64,000 nucleotides of DNA from Arthrobacter pascens (GTDB taxonomy: Bacteria; Actinomycetota; Actinomycetes; Actinomycetales; Micrococcaceae): positions 682,001-746,000 of the forward strand of contig NZ_JAUSWY010000001.1 in NCBI RefSeq assembly GCF_030815585.1. The letters are read 5' to 3'. Positions 43,625-52,516 of this stretch are shown piece after piece. Below the pieces are notes generated by a model. That model was given only the letters and a program-made list of their open reading frames with translations. It ran no database searches and had not been told where the DNA came from. Position 1 is the first letter of the stretch, and every line of letters starts with the position of its first letter. Both the position numbers and the translations under genes were made by a program.

Positions 43625-43744
43625 ATGCCGTACATCGACATCAACCCCCACAAAGGCCGCCCCAAGTGGCAGGCGTACACCGTCCTTGCCATCCTGCTGA
43701 TCATCACTTCCGCCGTGGTGACGCACGCCCTGACCCGCGTCTGA
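43625..43744 (+). CDS. 39-aa single-pass membrane protein
   Basis: The short protein has a hydrophilic start (MPYIDINPHKGRPKWQ), one membrane helix (AYTVLAILLIITSAVVTHAL) and a basic end. It lies between a possible frameshifted membrane peptide gene and the ParA-like ATPase gene, same strand. No known family; clean helix and basic flank make it plausible. Confidence 0.5.
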   Translation: MPYIDINPHKGRPKWQAYTVLAILLIITSAVVTHALTRV

Positions 43745-43837
43745 CGGCGGGATTCTGCCCAAGCACCTAGACTTACTGTTTGAACTAGAACGTAAAGTGC
43801 CGCAGAACCTTTTGCCGAAAGCCCTGGGGGGACAGAC

Positions 43838-45229
43838 ATGCCCGATCCGGCGGATAAGAACGCACGTGCCCTTGCACAGGACGCAGGGCAGCCGCAGCTT
43901 CGCCGACGCCGTGACCTCCGTCGCGCCGACGGCGGACCAACGGATGCCCGGACAGGAACCATGCCAGCTGTAACACCGAATCCTTCCACCCCATCCGACG
44001 CCGGCCAGCCGGTCATCAGGCGAAGCTCCTGGGCGGAGGCAGCCGCCGCGGCCGACGAAGCAAAAACGGCAGGCCACCTTCCCGCCCCCACCCGGCCGCC
44101 CGTATCGTTCCAGCCGGAAGCCGGGCAGTCCTTTCAGGCGGAAGAGGCTACGCCGGAGGCAAGCACCTCCGCAGAAGCGAGGGTCGCCGTCGACACGGCA
44201 CCGCCGTCGTCGGACGCTGCTCCCGATACTGCCGCCGGAACCGAAACCCTGCGCCGCGGCAACCGGCCCAGCACTGCCGACGTGATTGCCAATGCCCCCA
44301 TGCCGGACTTCATCAGCTCGCCGGGCCTGTTTGTCCGCGAGCAGAAGCCCCGGCCGGTGGGCGGACTCCGCGGCGCCCTCTACTCGCTGTCCGGCGGCGC
44401 GTGGAACCTGGGCCCCGGCGCCAAGCAGCGCGAGGAAGACGAACTGGGCCGCCGCATCTCCCGCCAGCTGCAGGGCAGCTACAACACGGCGGTCCTGAGC
44501 CTGAAGGGCGGCATCGGCAAGACCTCCACCACTGTGGGTGTGGGCCTGACACTGGCCGAATTCCGCGGCGACCCGCCCTGCGCCATCGACGCCAACCCGG
44601 ACTCCGGCGACCTCGTGGAGCGCGCCCTGGGGGAGGGCATCTACCAGCAGGCCACCCCGCGCACCATCTCGGACCTGCTCAAGAACATCGAGTCCATCGA
44701 TTCCCTCACCGCCCTGGCCCGGTACATGCACCACGCCGGCCGGCTGCACCTGATCGCCGGCGAGCAGGACCCGGAGGTCTCGGACTCGCTCACCGCCGCG
44801 GAATACCTGCGGATCCGCAAGCTCATCTCCAACTATTACTCCGTTGCACTGACCGACTGCGGCACCGGCGTCACCCACAACGCCATGAGCGGGATCCTGC
44901 AGTCCGCGGACAACCTGATCATCGCCGCCGGCTACGCGGTTAGCGGCGCCAAGCGGGCCCGCAGCACGCTGCAGTGGCTGGCCCACCACGGCTATGAGGA
45001 TCTGGCCCGCAACGCGATTGTGGTCATCACGGACAAGGTGGAGGTCTCCTCCCGCGTGGACAAGGACGCCATCGAGGAGCACCTCTCAGGCATCTGCCGC
45101 CAGCTGATCGCCGTGCCCCACGACAGGGGGGTGGCCGACGGCGACCTGGTCACCCTGGACGTGCTCAAGCCCGAGACCCGGCGCGCCTACAAGGAGATCG
45201 CCGCGGCGATCGTGGACGGTTACCGCTAA
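43838..45229 (+). CDS. ParA/MinD-like ATPase with long disordered N-terminus
   Basis: 463 residues. About 170 N-terminal residues are Ala/Pro/Glu/Arg-rich and probably disordered. The C-terminal P-loop ATPase has a deviant Walker A (LKGGIGKTSTTVGVG), switch I-like AIDANPDSGDL, and VALTDCGTGVTHNAM in place of the usual D-x-P. This resembles orphan MinD-like proteins of actinobacteria (for example EspI-type) rather than chromosomal ParA, and no parB is adjacent. Possibly a spatial regulator of a surface or secretion system. Confidence 0.75.
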   Translation: MPDPADKNARALAQDAGQPQLRRRRDLRRADGGPTDARTGTMPAVTPNPSTPSDAGQPVIRRSSWAEAAAAADEAKTAGHLPAPTRPPVSFQPEAGQSFQAEEATPEASTSAEARVAVDTAPPSSDAAPDTAAGTETLRRGNRPSTADVIANAPMPDFISSPGLFVREQKPRPVGGLRGALYSLSGGAWNLGPGAKQREEDELGRRISRQLQGSYNTAVLSLKGGIGKTSTTVGVGLTLAEFRGDPPCAIDANPDSGDLVERALGEGIYQQATPRTISDLLKNIESIDSLTALARYMHHAGRLHLIAGEQDPEVSDSLTAAEYLRIRKLISNYYSVALTDCGTGVTHNAMSGILQSADNLIIAAGYAVSGAKRARSTLQWLAHHGYEDLARNAIVVITDKVEVSSRVDKDAIEEHLSGICRQLIAVPHDRGVADGDLVTLDVLKPETRRAYKEIAAAIVDGYR

Positions 45230-45320
45230 CAAAAAATGGCCAGAAAACTCTGGACGGGCCCGGTGATCCTTTGTTAAGGTCTTTGTGTACGAAAACCGGC
45301 TGGGCGCATCCAGCGTCCGG

Positions 45321-45376
45321 GAAGGAGGAGCACGTCACCGCTGACAAATACCTTGCAACTTCTGTCCTACACGCTG
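45321..45376 (+). other. strong Shine-Dalgarno without a standard start codon, before a terminator
   Basis: GAAGGAGGAG at 45321-45330 is followed after a few bases by GTCACCGCTGACAAA and an open stretch of 18 codons that ends inside the terminator hairpin. GTC is not a normal start. A leader peptide, a small RNA or a relic are possible. Confidence 0.3.
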
Positions 45377-45400
45377 AAAGCCCCTCCTAGGAGGGGCTTT
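45377..45400. terminator. perfect palindromic terminator hairpin
   Basis: AAAGCCCCTCC and GGAGGGGCTTT form an 11-bp perfect stem around a TA centre. With A's and T's on both flanks it can work in both directions, between the ParA-like gene and the minus-strand 107-aa gene. Confidence 0.85.
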
Positions 45401-45422
45401 CCCATGTCCGGTGCGGGCCTCT

Positions 45423-45746
45423 TCAGGCGGCGAGTTTGTGTGCTGCGGCCAGGGCCGGCTGGGCCGGCGGCAGGATGCTGAACGTGCAGTCTTCCTGGAG
45501 CGGGTCGATAATCACCGGCAGGTGGTGGGTTTTTGAGCAGGTGCGCAACTGCTCCAGCGCATCCGGATCGACGTAGGCGTTCCTCATGTCGACTTCCAGC
45601 TCAAGGCCCTTCCTCAGGGCGTTGGCGCGTTTCACCACGACGTAGAGGGCGTGGATGCTGTGGACGGTAACGTGGCCCCTGGCTGAGACCTGGGCACGGG
45701 CGTAATCGAGGTCAACGCGGACAAGAATATTGAGCTTATCGGTCAA
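45423..45746 (-). CDS. conserved hypothetical protein, STAS-like
   Basis: 107 residues from a TTG with GAAAGGCAG upstream; the frame is open to 45815 but the extension is basic and non-coding in look. The pattern VRVDLDYARAQVSARGHVT, then ALYVVVKRANAL, then LELEVDMRNAYVDPDALEQL resembles STAS/anti-sigma-antagonist folds but lacks a clear phospho-serine motif. Soluble. Function unknown. Confidence 0.55.
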   Translation of the reverse strand: MTDKLNILVRVDLDYARAQVSARGHVTVHSIHALYVVVKRANALRKGLELEVDMRNAYVDPDALEQLRTCSKTHHLPVIIDPLQEDCTFSILPPAQPALAAAHKLAA

Positions 45747-45905
45747 TTGCTTCTGCCTTTCTTCGGCGACTGCGACGCTGCAGTCACGACGGCTGCGACG
45801 CTGCAACCTCGACAAGCCTAGACATCTAATGTGACGTATGCAACATGGGTAGGTGAATATTTCATCTCGATGGAGCAGCCCCAGCCCCGATCTGAGGCGG
45901 AGACC

Positions 45906-46649
45906 CTACGCCACCTCTTCCAGCCATTCGGCAAAAGTCTGGTGTCCGACGGCGGCATCCGCAGCCGGGATCAGGGCACCGTTGCGCATCGCTTTCCACA
46001 GCGGGCCCAGGGCGGTGAAGCCCAGGACCAGCTTCCGCTGGCCCGTTTTCCGGGCATAGGCGCGGACCATGTCCACGAGCTGCTCCACCCGCGGCCCGCC
46101 CAGATCTGCCACCCGTCCCCGGGATCCTGCCTCCGCGGCGTCCACCAATGCCACAGCTACCTCGCGGGCGGAAACGGGCTGGGTGGTCATCCTGGGCACC
46201 AGCGCCAGCGGGCCCACCGAGCCGCGTTCCAGCATCTGGGTGGCGAATTCGAGGAATTGGGTGGCGCGCAGGATGGTCCAGGGCAGGTCTCCGTGGCTGA
46301 TCAGTTCTTCCTGGGCCAGTTTCCCGGCGTAGTATCCAACCGCTGCCTTGTCCGCGCCGACGATGGAGAGCGCCACGTAGTGCCGGATCCCTGCAGCCTT
46401 GCCGGCTTTCAGCAGGTTGCCGGTGGTGGCGATGAAGAAATCAACGGATGCCTTGGCGGACAAGGTCTGGATGCTGGCTACGTCAATGACCGTGTCCACG
46501 CCCTGGAGCGCCGAGTCCAGGCCCCCGCCCGTCATCAGGTCAACCCCTTCGCCGCGGGAAAGGCTTGTCACGGTGTGCCCGCGCTCCCTGGCGATGCCGA
46601 CCACGTGTTGGCCGACCTTCCCGGTTCCTCCGGCGACTGCGATGTTCAT
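45906..46649 (-). CDS. NmrA-like NAD(P)-binding oxidoreductase/epimerase
   Basis: 247 residues, atypical SDR of the NmrA/NAD(P)H-binding family. The nucleotide motif AVAGGTGKVGQHV begins at residue 4. Later come DVASIQTLSAKAS, HYVALSIVGADK with a Tyr/Lys pair nearby (VGYYAGKLAQEELI) and WTILRATQFLEFA. It is paralogous to the divergent gene at 46866, and both lie beside an ECF41 sigma factor gene, which commonly has such epimerase-like genes as partners and targets. Confidence 0.85.
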   Translation of the reverse strand: MNIAVAGGTGKVGQHVVGIARERGHTVTSLSRGEGVDLMTGGGLDSALQGVDTVIDVASIQTLSAKASVDFFIATTGNLLKAGKAAGIRHYVALSIVGADKAAVGYYAGKLAQEELISHGDLPWTILRATQFLEFATQMLERGSVGPLALVPRMTTQPVSAREVAVALVDAAEAGSRGRVADLGGPRVEQLVDMVRAYARKTGQRKLVLGFTALGPLWKAMRNGALIPAADAAVGHQTFAEWLEEVA

Positions 46650-46865
46650 GCGTGCGTTTCCTTTTGTTCGGCGACTGCCGGCGTTCCGGCAGCAGGTGGA
46701 GGATGGTTCATACTCCTAAGACGATAGAGCGTCGCCAAACGTGAGGTTCGGAATCCGTCCTACCCTGGCGGCACCAGCCTCCACCTCACGTTTTGCCGGG
46801 CTGCGTCGTCCTGTGTGTAGAGGGGCCGCCGCCGGGGCAGGCCACCGCGCACGAAAGGGAACACC

Positions 46866-47525
46866 ATGAAGGTTGGTGTTGTGGGAGGAACGGGGCTTGT
46901 CGGCCGGAAACTGGTGGCGCCCCTGGAAGCGGAAGGCCACACTGCGCTGGCGGCGTCGCCCAGTACCGGGGTGGACACGTGGACCGGCGCCGGGCTGGCG
47001 GAGGCGCTGGAGGGCGCGGCCGTGGTGGTGGACGTGTCCAACCCGCCCTCCTTTGATGATTCCCTGGAGTTCTTCACCCAATCCACCCGGAACCTGCTGG
47101 CCGCCGGGGAGATCGCGGGGGTAGGACACCACGTGATCCTGTCCATCGTTGGCATTGACCGCATTCCGGGAAATCCCTACTACGTAGCCAAGCTGGCACA
47201 GGAGGAGGCGGCCCTGGCGGGACCCATCCCCGTGACCATCCTGCGGGCCACCCAGTTCTTCGAATTCGCGGCCGGCCTTGCCGCCCTGTACGGCGACGGC
47301 GCAGTGGTCCGGTTGTCCTCCGAGCCGGTACAGCCACTAGCGGTGGACGATGTGATGGCCGAGCTTGCCGCGCTCGCCACTGGAGAGCCGGCAGCGGGCA
47401 GTGCCACCCACGAGCTGGCAGGGCCCGAAGTGCTGGCCCTGGACGAGTTTGTCCGCGGGGTTTTGTCGCTGCCGGGGACCCGCGGTCCGTGGTTACGGAC
47501 CCAACGGCCGATACTATCGGCGTAG
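46866..47525 (+). CDS. NmrA-like NAD(P)-binding oxidoreductase/epimerase, paralogue
   Basis: 219 residues. VGVVGGTGLVGRKLV is the nucleotide motif, and the blocks VILSIVGIDRIPGNPYYVAKLAQEEA and VTILRATQFFEFA align with the divergent paralogue. It is shorter by about 28 residues at the C-terminus. It precedes the ECF41 gene by about 120 bases on the same strand and may share its control. Confidence 0.85.
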   Translation: MKVGVVGGTGLVGRKLVAPLEAEGHTALAASPSTGVDTWTGAGLAEALEGAAVVVDVSNPPSFDDSLEFFTQSTRNLLAAGEIAGVGHHVILSIVGIDRIPGNPYYVAKLAQEEAALAGPIPVTILRATQFFEFAAGLAALYGDGAVVRLSSEPVQPLAVDDVMAELAALATGEPAAGSATHELAGPEVLALDEFVRGVLSLPGTRGPWLRTQRPILSA

Positions 47526-47646
47526 GCGCGGTGACGGACGCGCTGATCCCTGCTCCCGCCGTCGGACGCGTTGACCGGAGGCAGGTGGCGCCGAAGCGGC
47601 TGGCTGAGTGGTCAGCGCCAGCCGGCGGTGCACCAGTTTTGGAACG

Positions 47647-48588
47647 ATGAGGGGATGGGCATTGGCTGACGTGGGAACGGGCTGGCGGCCTGACGGCGCG
47701 CAGGATGCCGGGCTGGCGGAGCTCGCGGGGGAGCGCAGGCACCTCATGAACCTGGGCTATCGGATGCTCGGCACGGTGGCCGATGCCGAGGAAGCCGTGC
47801 AGGAGACCTATGTGCGCTGGTACCGGCTGACCCCGGAAGACCGCGACGCCGTCGATTCGCCGCGCGCCTGGCTCACGCGGGTGGCGGGCCGGATCTGCCT
47901 GGACATGCTGGGCTCCGCGCGGGCCCGCCGCGAGCGGTACGTGGGCGAATGGCTGCCCGAGCCGCTCCCGGGCAGCCCGTTCGCACCGTCACGGCCCGAG
48001 CACGCCGATCCCGCGGACACCGTGACCCTGGACGAGACGGTGAGCACCGCGCTGCTGGTGGTGCTCGAATCCCTCACTCCGGCCGAGCGCGTGGCCTTTG
48101 TCCTGCGCGAGGTCTTCGCCATGCCGTACGCGGACATCGCCCAGGTGGTGGGCCGCAGCCCTGAGGCCTGCCGCCAGTTGGCGTCCGCCGCCCGTAGGCA
48201 CGTCCGGGAAGGGCGCTCGCGGGAGGCGACGCGGGAGCGGCATGACGTCATTGTGCGCGCCTTCGCGGACGCCTGCCGCGGCGGCAGCCTCTCCGCCCTG
48301 GCCTCGGTACTGGATCCGGACGTGGTGTTGAAGTCCGACGGCGGCGGGATAGTGAGTGCCGCCCGCAGGCCCGTGATCGGAGTATCCAACGTGTCCCGCT
48401 TCCTGCTGGGGATCGTGGCCAAGAACCCGGGCCTGGGCGTGGAGGAGCGGGAAACCGGGGACGGCATCGCCCTGGCGTTCCGGCGGGACGGACGGACCAC
48501 CGGGGTGATGAACCTGAACGTCGTGGGGGACGCCGTCAAGGACGTGTGGATTGTGCTGAACCCGGGCAAGCTGGGGCTTTGGAACTGA
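47647..48588 (+). CDS. ECF41-type RNA polymerase sigma factor (SigJ-like)
   Basis: About 313 residues. Sigma region 2: RRHLMNLGYRMLGTVADAEEAVQETYVRW. A WLPEPL linker motif typical of ECF41 follows. Sigma region 4: LTPAERVAFVLREVFAMPYADIAQVVGRSPEACRQLASAARRHV. A C-terminal SnoaL-like domain follows, with DGGG (here SDGGGIVSAARRP, where ECF41 usually has DGGGK) and a final LNPGKL (usually NPDKL). The fused domain regulates the sigma factor instead of an anti-sigma factor. Start uncertain between ATG 47647 and TTG 47662. Confidence 0.88.
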   Translation: MRGWALADVGTGWRPDGAQDAGLAELAGERRHLMNLGYRMLGTVADAEEAVQETYVRWYRLTPEDRDAVDSPRAWLTRVAGRICLDMLGSARARRERYVGEWLPEPLPGSPFAPSRPEHADPADTVTLDETVSTALLVVLESLTPAERVAFVLREVFAMPYADIAQVVGRSPEACRQLASAARRHVREGRSREATRERHDVIVRAFADACRGGSLSALASVLDPDVVLKSDGGGIVSAARRPVIGVSNVSRFLLGIVAKNPGLGVEERETGDGIALAFRRDGRTTGVMNLNVVGDAVKDVWIVLNPGKLGLWN

Positions 48589-48626
48589 CGCTCTGTTCTT
48601 TGGGGCGGCCCGTTGGAATTGTCCGG

Positions 48627-48995
48627 CTATGAAGCGCCGGTCATCTCCCGGGGCGGTGCTTCCGCACGAAGGGCGCCAGCCAACTCCGCTGCGGCAGCCA
48701 GGGACCAGCGCTCGTTCTCCGGCTCATAGCAGACCACCATGGCCACCTCCGCGCCCTTGGCTTCATCCATGACGAGCAGCAGCGCGTCCTCCACATGCCG
48801 TGCGTACTCAAGCCGTTCCGCCAGGCTGCCCTGAAGATCGCTGTCGTCAATCACCACGTGGGCCTTGCCGTCCACGATGACTTTGAGCGAATATCCCTGC
48901 TCCTCGTGGAGGGACCCGCGGGTGGATGAAATTTCGGTGACTCTGTCCGCACGGATCAGGCTGTTGCCGATGGTGCGGATCCACAATTCCCCCAT
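48627..48995 (-). CDS. conserved hypothetical protein, 122 aa
   Basis: Starts at ATG 48995 with AAAGGGAG upstream. The first half (LWIRTIGNSLIRADRVTEI ... YSLKVIVDGKAHVVI) looks like a small beta sheet, the second half is helical with EDALLLVMDEAKGAEVAMVV. No signal peptide, no named family. Convergent with the ECF41 gene. Confidence 0.6.
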   Translation of the reverse strand: MGELWIRTIGNSLIRADRVTEISSTRGSLHEEQGYSLKVIVDGKAHVVIDDSDLQGSLAERLEYARHVEDALLLVMDEAKGAEVAMVVCYEPENERWSLAAAAELAGALRAEAPPREMTGAS

Positions 48996-49148
48996 AAAGA
49001 CTCCCTTTGGTTGTGGGGAACGGATTGAAGCGTTCCACAAGGCAAACGCTAGTCCTCCCGTGGCTCTTTGTGACCCCCGGGTGGGCTGAATTTCCAAGGA
49101 CGCCCAACAAAAGAGACCCGCGCCCGCCCGGGCCATAGGATAAATCTG

Positions 49149-50366
49149 ATGACTTCGCCAGACAGCCCGCCGCCTTTCAGCTTCCGGAGCATCGCAATAC
49201 CCGCTTTCGGACCGGCGCTGCTGTTCTGCATCGGCGAAGGCGCAGTCCTTCCGGTGGTGGTCCTCTCGGCCCGGGAACTCGGAGCATCCGTGGCGGTGTC
49301 CGCGCTGATCGTCACACTCATCGGCCTGGGCTCCTGGTTCTTCAACCTGCCCGCGTCCCTCATCACGCTCAAGTTCGGTGAACGCTGGTCAATTGTGGGT
49401 GCTGCCGCAGCCGGTGCGTTGGCACTCGCTGCGGCAGGGGCGTCCTCCCTGATCCCCAACGGACTGTGGCTGCTCGCGGTGGCGATGTCCGTCGTCGGGA
49501 TGGCCGCCAGCGTCTTCAGCCTGGCGCGGCAGAAATACTTGACCGAGGCGGTGCCCGTGCAGTTCCGGGCGCGGGCGCTGTCCACACTGGGCGGCGTGAG
49601 CAGGATCGGCATCTTTATCGGTCCGTTTGTTGGGGCCGGGGTGATGCAGTTCGCCGGGATCGCCGGCGCCTACTGGGTGGGCGTCGCGGGCATGGCTGCC
49701 GCCGCGGTCCTGGCCGTCACCATCCCGGATCTGGTGGTTCCGCCTGCGCCCGACGGCGGCCATAAGGGCCCGGAACCCACGCTGCGGAATGTGGCGGTGT
49801 CCCACGCAGGAGTGTTCCTGACACTGGGCGTGGGAATCCTGCTGCTGAGTGCGCTGCGGGCTTCCCGCCAGGTGGTGATCCCGCTGTGGGCTGAGCATCT
49901 GGGCATGGACGCCACGCAGGCTTCGCTGATCTACGGCCTGTCCGGCGCCATCGACATGCTGGTGTTCTACCCCGCCGGCAGGCTCATGGACCGGAGGGGC
50001 CGGCAGTGGGTGGCTATACCCTCCACCATCATCATGGGAATCGCCCTGCTGCTGATCCCGCTCACCGCGAGCTTTACCGGGCTGCTGCTGGCAGCCCTGC
50101 TGATCGGCTTCGGGAACGGCATCAGCTCCGGCCTGATCATGACGCTCGGAGCTGACTTCTCGCCGGACCGCGGGCGCGGCCAGTTCTTGGGCCTGTGGCG
50201 GTTCATTGCGGATGCGGGGTCAACCGGCGGGCCGGTTCTGCTCTCCGTGGTGACGGCGCTGGCATCCCTGGGTGCGGGGGTCTCAGCCACCGGGATACTG
50301 GGCTTCGCCGCGGCAGCCGTGTTCGCCGTCGTGATTCCCCGGCTCAGGCACCGCCGGAACTACTGA
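49149..50366 (+). CDS. MFS transporter
   Basis: 405 residues, about 12 membrane segments. The loop motif after helix 2 is divergent (LITLKFGERWS), while the second-half counterpart YPAGRLMDRRGRQWV is the classic MFS loop 8-9 motif. A drug- or metabolite-efflux type is likely but the substrate is unknown. Its last 41 codons and about 46 bases beyond the stop recur at 59778-59948 as a direct repeat, marking the left edge of an inserted segment. Confidence 0.85.
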   Translation: MTSPDSPPPFSFRSIAIPAFGPALLFCIGEGAVLPVVVLSARELGASVAVSALIVTLIGLGSWFFNLPASLITLKFGERWSIVGAAAAGALALAAAGASSLIPNGLWLLAVAMSVVGMAASVFSLARQKYLTEAVPVQFRARALSTLGGVSRIGIFIGPFVGAGVMQFAGIAGAYWVGVAGMAAAAVLAVTIPDLVVPPAPDGGHKGPEPTLRNVAVSHAGVFLTLGVGILLLSALRASRQVVIPLWAEHLGMDATQASLIYGLSGAIDMLVFYPAGRLMDRRGRQWVAIPSTIIMGIALLLIPLTASFTGLLLAALLIGFGNGISSGLIMTLGADFSPDRGRGQFLGLWRFIADAGSTGGPVLLSVVTALASLGAGVSATGILGFAAAAVFAVVIPRLRHRRNY

Positions 50367-50412
50367 TCGTCTCACCAGCAGAGGGCTACGAGCTGACAAG
50401 GGTCCGAGTCAG
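50242..50412. repeat. 171-bp direct repeat, left copy
   Basis: Matches 59778-59948 without gaps and with about eight substitutions (about 95% identity). It covers the MFS 3' end, its stop, and the last codons of a minus-strand secreted-protein gene (TRTLVSS stop here, TRTLVCS stop in the right copy). Confidence 0.9.
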
Positions 50413-51222
50413 TACTGTTGCTTGGGGCTTGGTGGTGGAACGCGGTGCGCATGTGTTCGACCAGTGGGGCTACATGGCCGGGCGCGACCTGGATCGGCTC
50501 AATGACCTGAACGCCGCCTTTCGTGACTCAAGGGTCCGGGCCATCTTCGCGTCACTAGGGGGTGCCGGTGCGTATCGCATCGCCGAGGAGATCGACTTCG
50601 AAGCAGTCCGGCGCGACCCCAAGCCACTCATAGGCTTCAGCGACATTAGCTACCTACAGATGGCTCTTTGGCGCGAGTGCCGCCTGGTGACGATCCATGG
50701 TGCTGCTGTTGGCACAGAGGCGACCGCCTCAGTGAGGCAACTCCTGATGGATGACACGCCGGTGACTGTAACCCAGACCCACAGGCCTACTCCGCAAGAA
50801 TCCAGGTCGAAGGACGGGCAACGGGATTGCTTGTGGGCGGAAACCTTTCATCGATCACGCATATGGTTGGTGCCGGCCTGCCAGCCCTTGATGGCACCAT
50901 CCTTCTACTGGAAGACAAGCGCGACATGGGGCTCGGTCGGATCGATCGTCAAATCACTCAACTGAAACGAGCCGGGGCGCTCGACAACCTGGCAGGCGTC
51001 GCACTTGGTCTCTTCAGCGGCTTCGATGACTATGAAGACCGTGACTGGACCTTAGTGGATGTCCTTAAGGATCATCTGGAACCCCTAGGCATCCCTGTCC
51101 TGGGCGGCCTCAAAATCGGACACAATGGCATCGGTGCAGACGGCCGACCGGACCAGACCTGCGTCAAGCTAGGCGCCCCCGCCACGATCGATACGGCTGC
51201 CGGCAAACTAACGTCTGGCTGA
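50413..51222 (+). pseudogene. S66 LD-carboxypeptidase, truncated and frameshifted
   Basis: Right after the repeat the translation becomes an S66 peptidase missing about 25 N-terminal residues: RGAHVFDQWGYMAGRD, DLNAAFRDSRVRAIF, then the catalytic Ser motif IGFSDISYLQMALW. Near 50770 one base is lost and the frame continues as QVEGRATGLLVGGNL, ILLLEDK (catalytic Glu) and GLKIGHNG (catalytic His). The family cleaves murein tetrapeptides or self-immunity peptides of the MccF type. Truncation at the junction suggests the insertion cut the gene. Confidence 0.8.
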
Positions 51223-51308
51223 TAGACCTCCATCGATCCGGCACTATTCGTGCATGAAACGAACGATTTCCAAAACAGTTGAATCGGGACTTTGGCGCGC
51301 CGGGTTGC

Positions 51309-51938
51309 TCAGCTGGAGGCCGTTTGGCGCTTGGCCCTTTTCGGTTGCCTCGTTTTAGGTTCTTCTTCCGGAGTGCGTTGAACGACGCGGTACACGGTAC
51401 TTCTTGCAACTGTGAACAGTTCTGCGATCTCGGTGGTGGTGTGTTGTCCCACCCGATGAAGGGATACGAGGTGGGCTTCCTGGTTCTTGCTGAGTTTGGG
51501 CGCCTTGCCGCGAAGCCGGCCCTTGGCTTTGGCGACCTGCATTCCTTCACGGGTTCTGGCGCGGATGAGGTCGGATTCGAACTCGGCGACCATGGACAGG
51601 ACGTTGAATAACAGTCGGCCGACCGGATCATTCGGATCGTGAATTGAACCACCGATGCTGAGCTTCACGCCCCTGCTGGTTAGTTCCTCGATTATGTCCC
51701 CGGCATAGGGCAGGGACCTGGCAAGACGGTCGAGCTTGGTGATGACGAGGGTGTCGCCGGCGCGAACAGCTGCGAGAGCTTCATGCAGCCCTGGCCGTTC
51801 CTTGCTCCGGCCAGTTAGCCCGTGGTCGACGTAGATCCGGGCTTCCGGCACACCAAGGAGAGCCAGGCCGTTGCGTTGAGCGGTCAGGTCCTGTTCATTG
51901 GTCGACACCCGGGCATAGCCGATGATGTGGGCAGTCAT
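51309..51938 (-). CDS. serine recombinase (resolvase/invertase family)
   Basis: 209 residues. The catalytic domain starts IGYARVSTNEQD with Ser12, continues with VDHGLTGRSKERPGL and the Arg motif LDRLARS, and has the long helix VLSMVAEFESDLIRARTREGM. A C-terminal Hin-like HTH follows (TTTEIAELFTVARSTVYRVV) with a basic tail. This is a small resolvase or invertase typical of transposons and islands, and is the only recombinase gene in the segment between the 171-bp repeats. Confidence 0.92.
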   Translation of the reverse strand: MTAHIIGYARVSTNEQDLTAQRNGLALLGVPEARIYVDHGLTGRSKERPGLHEALAAVRAGDTLVITKLDRLARSLPYAGDIIEELTSRGVKLSIGGSIHDPNDPVGRLLFNVLSMVAEFESDLIRARTREGMQVAKAKGRLRGKAPKLSKNQEAHLVSLHRVGQHTTTEIAELFTVARSTVYRVVQRTPEEEPKTRQPKRAKRQTASS

Positions 51939-52516
51939 GGTTATACCTGTAGCGGTTGAGATACCTTCAGCGGGCTTTTTTGCGCGGGCGGGTCATACGC
52001 GAATCTAGCCATCAAGCACTTCTCGGCGTTTTTTGATGGGCTCGGTGGGCCGCGAAGCATGTTCCGGTAGGGGACCGGCTAGCGGGAGCGCAGGGTTGGA
52101 CGCTTCGACCCGACTTGCACACGTTTACTCCCGGGTACGTCGGCGGGCGGTAGCGGTCGAGGGCAGTTACGGTTGCCGATTGCCCTAGACAAATCCAATT
52201 ATCAGCGTCGGGCCCAAATCCTCTGCACCCCCACGGACCACTTGGCGGGGTAGTCCCACCCCAGTCCGCTGGGCTCGGCTCGGTGGTCAGCAAAGAGAGG
52301 ACAATAGCCCGCCCTGTGAAGTAGCGCTGTGGGGCGCTCGTTGCCCCGCTCGTGTTCTACACGCTCGCGTTCCGCCCGGCGGCCCACAACCCCGCTGTGC
52401 GCCGATACTCGCTGGAGTGCCGCCGCTACATGTGGCAGTTCGCCTGCTGATCGAGCTTCTTCTCACCGGAACGGGTTGGGGGCGGTGCACTTATCGCCCC
52501 CAATCCGCCCCTGTAG
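51939..52516. other. 578-bp region without an intact gene
   Basis: Contains an inverted repeat CCATCAA (52009-52015)/TTGATGG (52033-52039) upstream of the recombinase gene, possibly part of a res-like site or a terminator. Two short protein-like pieces are visible: plus strand FYTLAFRPAAHNPAVRRYS around 52350-52410, and minus strand GLGWDYPAKWSVGVQRIWARR ending at about 52202. They look like gene remnants. Confidence 0.4.
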
